Below, in pieces: positions 1 through 9,506 of a stretch of 64,000 nt of DNA. The DNA is from Aedoeadaptatus acetigenes. GTDB lineage: Bacteria > Bacillota > Clostridia > Tissierellales > Peptoniphilaceae. Under the pieces are notes generated by a model, which had not been told where the DNA came from, did no database searches, and was given only the letters and a program-made list of their open reading frames with translations. The position numbers were made by a program, and so were the translations under genes. The stretch spans positions 1 to 64,000 of the forward strand of contig NZ_JAOQJD010000013.1 in the NCBI RefSeq assembly GCF_025566985.1, written 5' to 3'. Position 1 is the first letter of the stretch, and every line of letters starts with the position of its first letter.

Positions 1-11
1 CTAACTTGACC
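1..11 (-). rRNA. 23S rRNA, extreme 5' end (partial)
   Basis: Read on the minus strand the first bases of the window are GGTCAAGTTAG, which matches the conserved start of Firmicute 23S rRNA. The rest of the 23S gene lies outside the window. It follows the 16S gene in the usual 16S-23S order. Confidence 0.6.
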
Positions 12-1802
<1,791 letters not shown>

Positions 1803-1931
1803 AACTTTGAGTTTGCTTAGCTCGGATCCACTGACTGTGTTCCGCTTTAAGCTTATAGATTGTTATGGTTTAATCTCTTATACCATTTAATTAACTTGGT
1901 TCAGCGCTGTGTCTTACGAAACAGCTTATTT

Positions 1932-1960
1932 AGTATATCCCGCAGAGGACGTTTTGTCAA
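1932..1960 (-). promoter_or_regulatory. rRNA promoter P3 (nearest the 16S)
   Basis: Minus-strand TTGACA (1955-1960), a 17-base spacer, then TATACT (1932-1937). It is about 130 bases upstream of the 16S start and preceded by an AT-rich stretch that could act as an UP element. The leader from 1803 to 1931 shows no gene. Confidence 0.85.
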
Positions 1961-2017
1961 GCACTTTTTAAATCTTTGTAAAAAGTTTTTTGACGCGTCT
2001 TACGCGACAACTTTTAT

Positions 2018-2046
2018 ATCATACCTCGTCGAGTTCTGTCTGTCAA
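2018..2046 (-). promoter_or_regulatory. rRNA promoter P2
   Basis: Minus-strand TTGACA (2041-2046), 17-base spacer, TATGAT (2018-2023), with A-rich sequence just upstream of the -35. Same architecture as P1 and P3. Confidence 0.85.
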
Positions 2047-2100
2047 GATGTTTTTTCAACTTTTTCTCGACAGCTTTATCTCGCTCGAGGCGACTTGTAT

Positions 2101-2129
2101 ATAGTAGCATCGAGGGTGTGTTCTGTCAA
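2101..2129 (-). promoter_or_regulatory. rRNA promoter P1 (most distal)
   Basis: Minus-strand TTGACA (2124-2129), 17-base spacer, TACTAT (2101-2106). It starts just after the stop codon of the small membrane-protein gene. With P2 and P3 it forms an evenly spaced tandem array, about 83-86 bases apart. Confidence 0.8.
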
Positions 2130-2145
2130 CGGTGTTTTTCTCTTT

Positions 2146-2310
2146 TTATTGAAACAAATAGTAGAGTCCAAAGCACAACATGACGACGGCGGCCACAAGG
2201 CGGATCATTTTTTCATGTTTTTCAACCCATCGGCTCTTCCAAAGAATGCCTTCCAAATTCAATAGGACAAAGGCAAATGCAATAATAGCGAAGATTTTAT
2301 TTATTTGCAC
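2146..2310 (-). CDS. small two-helix membrane protein, unknown function
   Basis: A 54-residue reading frame starting with GTG (2308-2310), preceded by a strong AAAGGAGAG ribosome site. Two hydrophobic segments (about residues 5-20 and 36-53) flank a short charged stretch (WKSRWVEKHEKM), as in a helical hairpin. A promoter with TTGACC and TATAAT lies at 2355-2384, and the rRNA promoters begin just after the stop codon. I do not recognise the family. The good start region, promoter and helix pattern argue that it is a real gene. Read-through could reach the rRNA operon. Confidence 0.6.
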   Translation of the reverse strand: MQINKIFAIIAFAFVLLNLEGILWKSRWVEKHEKMIRLVAAVVMLCFGLYYLFQ

Positions 2311-2354
2311 GGGTATTCTCTCCTTTCCCGGTTTCGGGGCGCTTTTACCTTATT

Positions 2355-2384
2355 ATTATAAATCCGCAATAAAAAAGCGGTCAA
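2355..2384 (-). promoter_or_regulatory. promoter of the 54-residue membrane protein gene
   Basis: Minus-strand TTGACC (2379-2384), 18-base spacer, TATAAT (2355-2360), about 45 bases upstream of the GTG start. Confidence 0.65.
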
Positions 2385-2534
2385 TAATACTTTCGGCGGC
2401 GGAGAATATCTACGGAATTTCAAACCTTTTATCTATAGGCTACCTTCTTACGCCGTTTTCTGATAGAATAGGGGCGTAGGGAATCCTACATCCATTCATC
2501 TATGTCTGATGGTGCTCCTTTGTTTAATAGAGCG

Positions 2535-2567
2535 AAAGACGCCCCTCTTCGGAGGGGCGTCTTTTTT
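2535..2567 (+). terminator. strong intrinsic terminator with UUCG loop
   Basis: A 13-bp stem (2535-2547 with 2552-2564) closed by TTCG and followed by a T-run on the plus strand. No plus-strand gene precedes it. Between 2385 and 2534 I see only a weak TAGAAT -10-like box at 2464-2469 and a small GTAGG/CCTAC hairpin. It may end an unannotated small RNA. Confidence 0.8.
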
Positions 2568-2590
2568 ATTGTGCGCTTTAGCATGAATAA

Positions 2591-2611
2591 ACCACCAGCT
2601 ATGCTGGTGGT
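2591..2611 (+). repeat. left-end hairpin of the IS200-type element
   Basis: ACCACCAGC (2591-2599), loop TAT, GCTGGTGGT (2603-2611): a perfect 9-bp stem. It closely resembles the right-end hairpin and is the expected TnpA recognition structure. Confidence 0.8.
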
Positions 2612-2703
2612 AGGCGTAAAAAGCTTTAGCTTTAAGTAAAAAAAGAACCTCCTATGATAAAATTATTGTGTTATCGGCAATAAAATATCAAGGAGGTATC
2701 CAT

Positions 2704-3164
2704 ATGGATAAGAACAGCTTAGCACATACAAGTTGGAATTGTAAGTATCACATTGTGTTTGCGCCAAAATATAGGCGGCAGGTTATATACGGGAAATTGA
2801 AACAAGACATAGGAAAAACATTAAGAGACCTATGCGAGAGAAAAGGAATAAATATAATCGAAGCGGAATGTTGTCCGGATCATATACATATGCTGCTGGG
2901 AATTCCACCGAAATATAGCGTATCTCAAATCATGGGATACTTAAAAGGAAAAAGTAGCTTAATCATATTTGATAGACACGCAAACCTAAAGTACAAATAT
3001 GGAAATAGGCATTTCTGGTGTAGAGGGTATTACGTTGATACCGCAGGAAAAAATGCGAAAAAATCCAAGAATATATCAAAAACCAATTGGAAGAAGATTA
3101 TATGGCGGATCAGATAAGCATGAAGGAATTCATCGATCCGTTTACGGGTCAGCAGGTCAAATAA
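2704..3164 (+). pseudogene. tnpA: IS200-type transposase TnpA, disrupted by a one-base shift
   Basis: Y1 single-strand transposase. The start is ATG at 2704, with AAGGAGG placed correctly upstream. The HUH metal motif is PDHIHML (His60, His62) and the catalytic Tyr lies in GYYVDT (about 109-110). In the starting frame translation leaves the family pattern after residue ~120 and stops at 3117. Shifting by one base at the A6 run 3058-3063 restores a normal C terminus ending DPFTGQQVK, with a stop at 3162-3164. The repaired protein would have about 153 residues, the usual IS200 length. Possible causes are a real one-A deletion, a homopolymer sequencing error, or -1 slippage on the A-run. Confidence 0.85.
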
Positions 3165-3270
3165 AGTATGAGAATAGGCGCTTTAGCGCCAACTGGGGAA
3201 TTGTTGCAAGAGGAAGAAATTCAGAGCACGAGAGTGCTGCCGGTAACAGCCCCTTATAGGGGCAAAACAA

Positions 3271-3291
3271 ACCACCGGCTAAGCCGGTGGT
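3271..3291 (+). repeat. right-end hairpin of the IS200-type element
   Basis: ACCACCGGCT and AGCCGGTGGT form a perfect palindrome around one central A. Other short palindromes upstream (about 3177-3190 and 3249-3263) lie between tnpA and this end. Confidence 0.8.
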
Positions 3292-3308
3292 TCTGATTTC
3301 TGTATATG

Positions 3309-4469
3309 TTATTGAAAGATTTCCATTTTTTCGATGCGGTCGAAGGCTTTGTCGATGGCATCCACGCCGACGGTGACGGCGAGGCGCAGAAATCCCCGGC
3401 CGCTTTCGCCGAAGGCGGAGCCTTTCACGGTAAGCACGTGGGCTTCGTCGAAAAGTTTTTGCCACACTTCGTCTTCCGTAAGGCCCGTGGGGCGAATGTC
3501 CACGAAGAGGTAGAAGGTGCCCGCGGGGTAGGCGATGCGGATGTTTTTGAGGCGCTTGAGCCGCTCGTAGGCGTGGAAGGTGCGCTTTTTAAATTCTTCC
3601 ACCACCGGCGGTTGCAGATCCTCGCGATGGGCGAGGGCGTAGAGGGCGGCGCGCTGGGAGATAGCCGGGGCGGTGTAGACATTGTTTTCGTTGACGGATT
3701 TCGCCGCGGCGATGAAGTTTTTCTCCCCTAAGATGTAGCCGATGCGCCAGCCGGTCATGGCGAAGTTTTTGGAGAAGGAGCGCAGGGTAATGGTGCGGTC
3801 CTTGCAAGCGTCCAGGGACGCCATGGGCACAAAGGGGCCGTCGTAGGAGAAGGCGGTGTAAATATCGTCGGCTATTAAATAGAAGTCTTTTTCTTCCGCC
3901 AGGCGGCCGAAGGCTTCCAGCTCTTCTTTTTTCAGGCACAGGCCCGAGGGATTGTTGGGAGTGTTCACGATCAGAGCCTTGGTTTTGTCCGTGACCTTTT
4001 CGCGAATCACATCTATATTCGGGCGAAAGCCCTCGTCGGGATCCGTGGGAATGAACACGGGCACGCCGCCGGCCATTTTCACCTGATCGGCGTAGGGGGC
4101 GAAGTAGGGCTCGATGATCATGACTTCGTCGCCTTCATCGAGCATGGTTTCCAGCACCAGCCACATGCCGTGGCAGGCGGAGGTGGTGATGAAGACATTT
4201 TCATGCGAGAGACGGACGCCGTATTCCTCTTTTTGAAAATCCACAATGGCGGCGATGAGTTCGCTGTCGCCTCGACTGTCGGTGTAGTGGGTGTGGCCGG
4301 CCCGAGCGTCCGCCGCCGCGGCGTCGATGATGGCCACAGGCGTGGTGAGGTCGGGATCGCCTAAGGTAAAGTCCACCACATCGGGATGGGCCTTGGCTAA
4401 GTCGGCGCCCGCCGCCAGGCCGCCGGATCCGTGGGCTGCATATTTTTTCGAAATTAAGGGCTTCATCAT
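3309..4469 (-). CDS. class I/II pyridoxal-phosphate aminotransferase
   Basis: A 386-residue fold-type I PLP enzyme that transfers amino groups between an amino acid and a 2-oxo acid. Visible motifs are NTPNNPSG (169-176), the Asp-Asp pair before the PLP pocket (about 201-202), the SFSKNF site with PLP-binding Lys234, and WRIGY. The substrate cannot be read from sequence; aspartate, aromatic and PatA/DapL-like enzymes all share this pattern. Two adjacent ATGs follow GGAGGAAGC, and the second has the more usual spacing. It is divergent from the IclR regulator next door, a common arrangement for a regulated pair. The IS200 element sits directly at its 3' end and may have replaced its terminator. 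Confidence 0.9.
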   Translation of the reverse strand: MMKPLISKKYAAHGSGGLAAGADLAKAHPDVVDFTLGDPDLTTPVAIIDAAAADARAGHTHYTDSRGDSELIAAIVDFQKEEYGVRLSHENVFITTSACHGMWLVLETMLDEGDEVMIIEPYFAPYADQVKMAGGVPVFIPTDPDEGFRPNIDVIREKVTDKTKALIVNTPNNPSGLCLKKEELEAFGRLAEEKDFYLIADDIYTAFSYDGPFVPMASLDACKDRTITLRSFSKNFAMTGWRIGYILGEKNFIAAAKSVNENNVYTAPAISQRAALYALAHREDLQPPVVEEFKKRTFHAYERLKRLKNIRIAYPAGTFYLFVDIRPTGLTEDEVWQKLFDEAHVLTVKGSAFGESGRGFLRLAVTVGVDAIDKAFDRIEKMEIFQ

Positions 4470-4569
4470 GCTTCCTCCTCTGTGGCTTCGTTTTCTGCTA
4501 TACTAAAATTATTGCAAGAATTTTATAATCCTTTCAGGAATGGTTCTATTATAAAGGAGGCTTCGCGGA

Positions 4570-5346
4570 ATGGCAAAAAAAACGGACTACACGGTGCCCA
4601 TGGTGGAAAAGGCGCTGCAAATTTTGCATTTTCTCTTGGAAAACGGCGGCGCTCACGGCACCGGCGACATTGCGAACCGGCTGAATCTGCCCAAGGCCAG
4701 CGTGTTTAAAATTCTCTACACCTTGGAGAAGGAGCATTTCGTGGCCAAGGACAGTGAGGATCGCTACCGATTGGGCCTGGGCTTTATTCCCTACGACGCC
4801 GAGGTCAGGAATCGCTGGGATTTCACCACGGTGACGCGGCCCATTATGGAGCGGGCCGTGGCCGCCACGGGAGAAAGTTTAAATCTGGGGATTTGCGCCG
4901 ACGACACCATCGTGGTCCTGGACACGGTGGCCGGGGAAGATTTCTATATTATGCGCCACTTGATCCCCGTGGCCCCTTTGTATTGCTCCGCCATTGGAAA
5001 GATTTTTCTCGCCGAATACGAGGAGGAGGATTTGGATTTGTACCTGGGTCGCCATGAACTCGCTCCCCGCACCATTTCCACTCTGACGACGAAGGAGGCT
5101 CTGGTCGCGGATTTGCAGGAAGTAGTTGAAACGGGCACGGCCCACGACCGGGAAGAGTACGAATACGGCCTGACCTGCATGGCCAAGGGCGTGTATTTTA
5201 AAGGCAAGCTCATCGCCGGGGTAAGCCTTTCCGGTCCCACGAGCCGCCTGGAGCACAAGGGCATGGACCGCCTGGAAGAGGCCCTGGCCGATGTAGCCGA
5301 CGCCTTGGCGGCGGAACCGGGCTTGGGAACCCTCTTGTCTCTGTGA
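4570..5346 (+). CDS. IclR family transcriptional regulator
   Basis: A 258-residue regulator with an N-terminal winged helix-turn-helix (about residues 10-70, including LNLPKASVFKILYTLE) and a C-terminal IclR effector-binding domain (about 85-250). The start is ATG after AAAGGAGG. IclR proteins bind a small metabolite and act on nearby promoters, often of divergent genes. The divergent aminotransferase is the obvious candidate target, and the 100-base gap between them would hold the operator. Its stop codon overlaps the start of the CPBP protease, so the two are probably co-transcribed. The effector is unknown. Confidence 0.92.
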   Translation: MAKKTDYTVPMVEKALQILHFLLENGGAHGTGDIANRLNLPKASVFKILYTLEKEHFVAKDSEDRYRLGLGFIPYDAEVRNRWDFTTVTRPIMERAVAATGESLNLGICADDTIVVLDTVAGEDFYIMRHLIPVAPLYCSAIGKIFLAEYEEEDLDLYLGRHELAPRTISTLTTKEALVADLQEVVETGTAHDREEYEYGLTCMAKGVYFKGKLIAGVSLSGPTSRLEHKGMDRLEEALADVADALAAEPGLGTLLSL

Positions 5347-6092
5347 TTGTCCTCTACTTTCTCGCGCCGATCCTTTTTTACAAGATGCAAAACGCGGCCC
5401 TTCTCGTGCCCGGGCTGTTGTGGTCTCGGGAGAAGCCCCGCCGAATCAAAATCGCGGCCCTCGCCTTTTTTCTTATTACCCTCGCCCTATCCCTTCTTGA
5501 AATAAACGGGGCGCCGGCGGCCCTCTCCGCCTCTCTTCTTCTCCTTGCCTACGGCCTTTATTACATGAAGCGGCCATTTTATCTGCCCGCCATTCTCTTT
5601 CTCTTGCTTTTTCAGGGCGGCCTCTTGGCCTTTCGCGGCACCTTTGATCCCGCGGCCCTCGCCCCGGCCTTGTCCTACGCCTTCACAAATCTCATCTTCG
5701 TGGCATCGGAGGAGGCGTTTCTGAGAGAGGTTTTGCGAAAGAAATTGGGCTCAGGCTTTTTCCCCGCCCTGTTTTTGGGCCTGCTCTGGGGCCTGTGGCA
5801 CATGCCCTTTCACCCGTCGGCGGATTATACGGCCGTTCAAATCCTTCACGCCACCGCCTTGAGCCTATTGATCGATTCTGTTTACGATGTCTCGGGCCTT
5901 CCCACGGCGATTTTTCTTCACAGCGTACATAACGCCCTGCCCCTCACCTTTCGCGCCGCCTTTTCTCCGGCGGATCATCTGCTTTTCTTCTGCGGCTGCT
6001 GCGCTTTTTCGTTCTTCGTAACGAAAGTTACGGCGGCAAAACCCGAGAGGTCTTATTATAGAAGAAAAGAGAAAGACGAGGAGGATACATGA
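5343..6092 (+). CDS. CPBP family intramembrane metalloprotease
   Basis: A 249-residue multi-spanning protein of the CAAX/Abi (CPBP) protease family. The three family motifs are present: EEAFLR (Glu123, Glu124, Arg128), the WGLWHMPFH segment (His153, His157) and HSVHN (His193 or His196, Asn197). These residues form the in-membrane active site. The start is GTG at 5343, overlapping the IclR stop, so translation is probably coupled. The C terminus is charged and cytoplasmic-looking. In Gram-positive bacteria such proteins take part in bacteriocin maturation or self-immunity, but nothing nearby shows which applies here. Confidence 0.85.
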   Translation: MIVLYFLAPILFYKMQNAALLVPGLLWSREKPRRIKIAALAFFLITLALSLLEINGAPAALSASLLLLAYGLYYMKRPFYLPAILFLLLFQGGLLAFRGTFDPAALAPALSYAFTNLIFVASEEAFLREVLRKKLGSGFFPALFLGLLWGLWHMPFHPSADYTAVQILHATALSLLIDSVYDVSGLPTAIFLHSVHNALPLTFRAAFSPADHLLFFCGCCAFSFFVTKVTAAKPERSYYRRKEKDEEDT

Positions 6093-6640
6093 GTTTATTT
6101 TTAGCACCGATTCATCAAGTGATGTACGATAAAATCCACTACACCGACGATTTGGCCACCGCGCTGGCTGAGAAAGATCCCTCCACGGCCCGGGCCTTGG
6201 AGGAAAATTTCCCCTCCATCGAAAAAGAGCCACTGGAGGCGGTGATCGACAAGGGAAATATTCACGGCTGGCTCGCCGAGCGGGTGGTGCTGGCGGAAAA
6301 GCGCCTGGCCTTTGCGGCCTGCGCCCTGGCGAAAAAAGACCGGGTCGGCCTTTTCAAAGCCGTAAAAGATTTCGGCCGAAAGGAAGCTTTTTCGGGAAGC
6401 GCCGAAGAGGCCTTTTTCCTCTACGACGGCCGCTTTTTAAACGGCATGCCCTGCGACCGCATTCACATGCCCGAAGACGCGGAAGAAGGCTTTGCTTGGC
6501 GCATCACCCGGGACGTCCACGGCGAATACTACGACGAGGCCGGACTTTACGACGCCCTTATCGCCGCTTGGTGGGAAGGCTTGTTGGAAGAAAGCGAATT
6601 GAACTATATCCGCGAAGGAAATTTATGCACGGTGAAATAA
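6089..6640 (+). CDS. conserved-looking hypothetical cytoplasmic protein
   Basis: 183 residues, no signal peptide, no membrane segment, acidic, rich in Ala/Glu/Leu helices. I do not recognise the family. Aromatic-rich stretches (LFLAPIHQVMYDKIHY near the N terminus, AAWWEGLL near the C terminus) suggest a folded globular domain. Its ATG overlaps the CPBP stop codon (ATGA) and an AGGAGG precedes it, so it is the third gene of the IclR-CPBP operon. A terminator follows directly. Confidence 0.75.
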   Translation: MSLFLAPIHQVMYDKIHYTDDLATALAEKDPSTARALEENFPSIEKEPLEAVIDKGNIHGWLAERVVLAEKRLAFAACALAKKDRVGLFKAVKDFGRKEAFSGSAEEAFFLYDGRFLNGMPCDRIHMPEDAEEGFAWRITRDVHGEYYDEAGLYDALIAAWWEGLLEESELNYIREGNLCTVK

Positions 6641-6680
6641 AAAAGGCTGCCGCAATTTTGCGACAACCTTTTATTTTTTT
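6641..6680. terminator. bidirectional terminator between hypothetical gene and MATE gene
   Basis: A 15-base arm (6641-6655) pairs with 6658-6672, with two mismatches. T-runs lie on both strands, so it serves both convergent genes. It overlaps the last codon and stop of the MATE gene. Confidence 0.7.
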
Positions 6681-8029
6681 GCTTCCGGCACGTCCATGTT
6701 CTTTCGCCACTTTCCCTTGAAGTAATAAATCAGGGTCAAGATGCAGGTGAAGACCCAGCTGATGGGGTAGCTCCAGCAGATAATATCGATGGTTTTGTAC
6801 ATGGGCATGGCGGTAAAGATCCAGCCGAGGCGAATGATAAACATGCCGATTAAGGTAATGATCATAATGGGCACGGCGGTACCGCTTCCCCGAATGGCCC
6901 CGGAAAGGACTTCCGTCACGGAGAAGATGACGTAGAAGGGCGCCAGGATCACGATCATTTTCGTTCCGTAGAAGATGACGTCTTTTTCCGACGTGAAGAT
7001 TTTCATAAGAGGCGTGCGGAAGATGACGAGGATCGAAGAGACCGAGGCCACGAAGAGAAGGGTCATGACCAGGGCCGTGATGATGCCGGACTTCAGGCGC
7101 TTCGGCTTTTTCGCGCCGATGTTTTGGCCCACAAAGGTGGTAATGGCCAGTGCGAAGGCCTCGAGGGATGTGAAGACGAAGCCGTCGACGCGGCTCGCCG
7201 CCGCTACCCCGGCGATGGCCTGGGCGCCGAAGACATTGATCTGGGCCTGAATAATGACATTGGACAGGGAGATTAAGCCCCCGGAGACGGCGGCGGGCAG
7301 GCCGATGGCCACGATGTGGTTTAATGTTTCTTTGTGGAAGCGGATGCGCTTCATGCGCAGGCGGTAGATGTCCGTGGTCTTTAGGAGGCTCAACAGAACG
7401 AGGATCCCCGACACGGATTGGGCCAGGACCGTGGCGATCCCCGCCCCCACGGCGCCCATTTTAAATGCGCCGACAAATATCAGGTCGAGGACGATGTTCA
7501 GTCCCGCGGCGATGGCGAGGAAATTGAAGGGGCGCACGCTGTCGCCGACGCTTCGAAGCACCGCCGAGCCCATGTTGTAGACCATGACGGGAATGAGTCC
7601 CGCGAAAAGAATGCGCATGTAGCGCACGGCCGGGCCCATCACTTCCGGCGGCGTGTCGATCCATGCGAGAAACTGCGGCGTGAAGATCACAGTGAAGATC
7701 GTAAGAACCAGGCCCCCGTAAAGGGCGATGGCGAAATTGGTGTGCACCACCTTGGAAAGGGCGGCCCGGTCCTTCGCGCCGTAGTGCTGGGCCACCAAGA
7801 CGGAGGCCCCGGTGGAAAGGCCCATAAACAGGGCCACGACGAGAACGGTAATGGCGCCGGATGCGCCGATGGCGGCCATGTCGATCTTTCCGGCGAAGCG
7901 GCCGACGATTAAAAGGTCCACGGTATTATAAAGCTGCTGCAGTAAAGCGGAAAGAAGGAGAGGGAGCGTGAAAGTGAGAAGGCTTTTCCAGATCACGCCT
8001 TCCGTTAAATTTACATTTTCTCGTTTCAT
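6671..8029 (-). CDS. MATE family multidrug/cation antiporter
   Basis: 452 residues with about 12 hydrophobic segments in two MatE repeats. The N terminus (GVIWKSLLTFTLPLLLSALLQQ) followed by YNTVDLLIVGRFAG is typical of the DinF/NorM-like Firmicute MATE branch. These carriers use Na+ or H+ gradients to export drugs or metabolites across the cell membrane. It stands alone on the minus strand between convergent and divergent neighbours. The substrate is not predictable from sequence. Confidence 0.93.
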   Translation of the reverse strand: MKRENVNLTEGVIWKSLLTFTLPLLLSALLQQLYNTVDLLIVGRFAGKIDMAAIGASGAITVLVVALFMGLSTGASVLVAQHYGAKDRAALSKVVHTNFAIALYGGLVLTIFTVIFTPQFLAWIDTPPEVMGPAVRYMRILFAGLIPVMVYNMGSAVLRSVGDSVRPFNFLAIAAGLNIVLDLIFVGAFKMGAVGAGIATVLAQSVSGILVLLSLLKTTDIYRLRMKRIRFHKETLNHIVAIGLPAAVSGGLISLSNVIIQAQINVFGAQAIAGVAAASRVDGFVFTSLEAFALAITTFVGQNIGAKKPKRLKSGIITALVMTLLFVASVSSILVIFRTPLMKIFTSEKDVIFYGTKMIVILAPFYVIFSVTEVLSGAIRGSGTAVPIMIITLIGMFIIRLGWIFTAMPMYKTIDIICWSYPISWVFTCILTLIYYFKGKWRKNMDVPEAKK

Positions 8030-8118
8030 TGTCCCTCCCTTTCTCTTCTCTTTTCTTCATTTTACGATGAATTATCTTAACACATGCCGGGGGATTTTCC
8101 CACCGAAAGGTTGGAATT

Positions 8119-8874
8119 TTACAGATTTTTTCCCTTTTCCACGGTTTTTATAATGGATTGGGCGAAGGCGTAGCGCATGGCCATGGATTCCAACACCATG
8201 ACCCCCTCGATGGTGGCGCCGGCCGGAGAGGTGACCCCGTCTTTTAATTGGCCGGGATGGAGGCCCTTTTCCGTCATGAGATCGCAGGTGCCCGCCACGG
8301 CTTTCGCCGCCATGACGTAGGCCAATTCCCGCTTCATGCCGCAGGCGCAGGCGCCGTCGACAAAGCCTTCGATGGCCATGGCCACAAAGGCCGGGGTGGC
8401 ACCGGTTAAGGCGGTGACGATGTCCAGATCCTTTTCGTCCACCTCGATGATTTCCCCCGCGCCCTTTAAGAGATCCTCAAAAGACGCCTTTTCCTCCTCG
8501 CTCATGTCGTAGCCCGGCGTGTAGGCGATGACGCCGCGCCCCACGGCGATGGGAGTGTTGGGCAAGATGCGGATGATTTTTTCCGTGGGCGCCATTTTTT
8601 GCAGGCGCTTAAGGCTCACTCCGGCAGCCATGGACACGATGATCTGCCCTTCCACCTTCGGGCTGATCTCTTCCATAACCTCCTCCACTTTGTAGGGCTT
8701 GGTGGCGATAAACAAAATGTCGGAACGATCCACGACATCCGCGTTGTCCCTCGTTTGGAAGGTGGCGATGTCCTTTTCGTGGGGGCAGCCGACGAAAAGT
8801 TCGTGGCCTTCTTCTAAAAATAAATCGTAGAGGGCCCGGCCCATGTTGCCGAGACCGATAATGCCAATATTCAT
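8119..8874 (-). CDS. proC: pyrroline-5-carboxylate reductase
   Basis: A 251-residue enzyme that reduces pyrroline-5-carboxylate to proline with NAD(P)H. The start MNIGIIGLGNMG is the Rossmann dinucleotide-binding motif and sets the start at 8874. A longer frame to 8937 has no family support, and AGGAAGGG precedes 8874. The C-terminal signature GVTSPAGATIEGV is the P5CR dimer/active-site helix. No proA or proB is seen nearby, so P5C must come from genes elsewhere or from ornithine. Divergent from the chromate-transporter operon. Confidence 0.95.
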   Translation of the reverse strand: MNIGIIGLGNMGRALYDLFLEEGHELFVGCPHEKDIATFQTRDNADVVDRSDILFIATKPYKVEEVMEEISPKVEGQIIVSMAAGVSLKRLQKMAPTEKIIRILPNTPIAVGRGVIAYTPGYDMSEEEKASFEDLLKGAGEIIEVDEKDLDIVTALTGATPAFVAMAIEGFVDGACACGMKRELAYVMAAKAVAGTCDLMTEKGLHPGQLKDGVTSPAGATIEGVMVLESMAMRYAFAQSIIKTVEKGKNL

Positions 8875-8939
8875 TTGCGTCCCTTCCTTTCTTGAAGCGC
8901 TATTCTCCTTACAGTATACTATTGAACAGGAGGTCATGC

Positions 8940-9506
8940 ATGGATAAGACGATTTCTCTGAAAAAATTATTTTTTACTTTTTTAAAGATCAACACCTTTA
9001 CATTCGGCGGCGGCTACACCATCGTGCCCATTATTCGGGACGAATTTGTTGAGCACCAGCCCCTGATTAGTGAAGACGATATGTTGGACATCGTGGCCCT
9101 GGCCCAATCGGGGCCCGGCGCCATGGCCATCTCCGCCTCCCTCTTGACGGGATACAAATTGCGGGGCCCGGCGGGGGCGATGGTGTGTTTGATCGCAAGC
9201 GTGCTGCCCTGTCTGGTGATTATTCTCTCCATTAACATGGCCTACCGCCAGTTCCGCTCAAACTTTTACGTCAACGCGGCTCTGGTGGGGATCAGCGGCA
9301 TTATTTCCGCCGTGCTCTTTCTCACCACCTACCGCATGGGCAAGCGGGCCATAAAAGACGACCACGGCTTTTCCGTCGTGATGATTCTCGTGGCCACGGC
9401 CCTGGGGATGCTCACGGACATTAATACGGCACTGATTATTTTGCTTTTGGGTTTCAGCGGCATTTGCATTACGAAATTTGAAGATCACACGAAAGAAGGA
9501 CACTGA
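8940..9506 (+). CDS. chromate transporter family protein, first half-size subunit
   Basis: 188 residues, a single CHR domain, with FTFGGGYTIVPII near the N terminus (the conserved FGGG motif of the family) and about five to six membrane segments. The start is ATG at 8940 behind ACAGGAGG. Half-size CHR proteins work as pairs encoded side by side; the partner here is at 10535, separated by a PTS-type IIC gene. Known members export chromate, but in anaerobic Firmicutes the true substrate is often unproven. TGATG overlap with the next gene indicates co-translation. Confidence 0.88.
   Translation: MDKTISLKKLFFTFLKINTFTFGGGYTIVPIIRDEFVEHQPLISEDDMLDIVALAQSGPGAMAISASLLTGYKLRGPAGAMVCLIASVLPCLVIILSINMAYRQFRSNFYVNAALVGISGIISAVLFLTTYRMGKRAIKDDHGFSVVMILVATALGMLTDINTALIILLLGFSGICITKFEDHTKEGH

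Larger units (their letters stand above)
2580..3305 (+). mobile_element. IS200-type insertion sequence (IS200/IS605 family)
   Basis: One HUH transposase gene without tnpB, flanked by subterminal palindromes at 2591-2611 and 3271-3291, is the layout of single-gene IS200 elements. These move as single strands and leave no inverted terminal repeats or target duplication, so the outer limits are approximate. The right end stops a few bases short of the aminotransferase stop codon at 3309. The transposase is frame-disrupted, so this copy may be inactive unless frameshifting occurs. Confidence 0.85.

Noticed and set aside
4470..4569. IclR operator or clear promoter in the aminotransferase/IclR gap
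   Set aside because: TATAAT-like boxes exist, but no -35 at a fitting distance and no convincing palindrome could be placed.
6641..6680. Small gene downstream of 6640
   Set aside because: The bases form a terminator hairpin. Frames there are shadows of the MATE gene.
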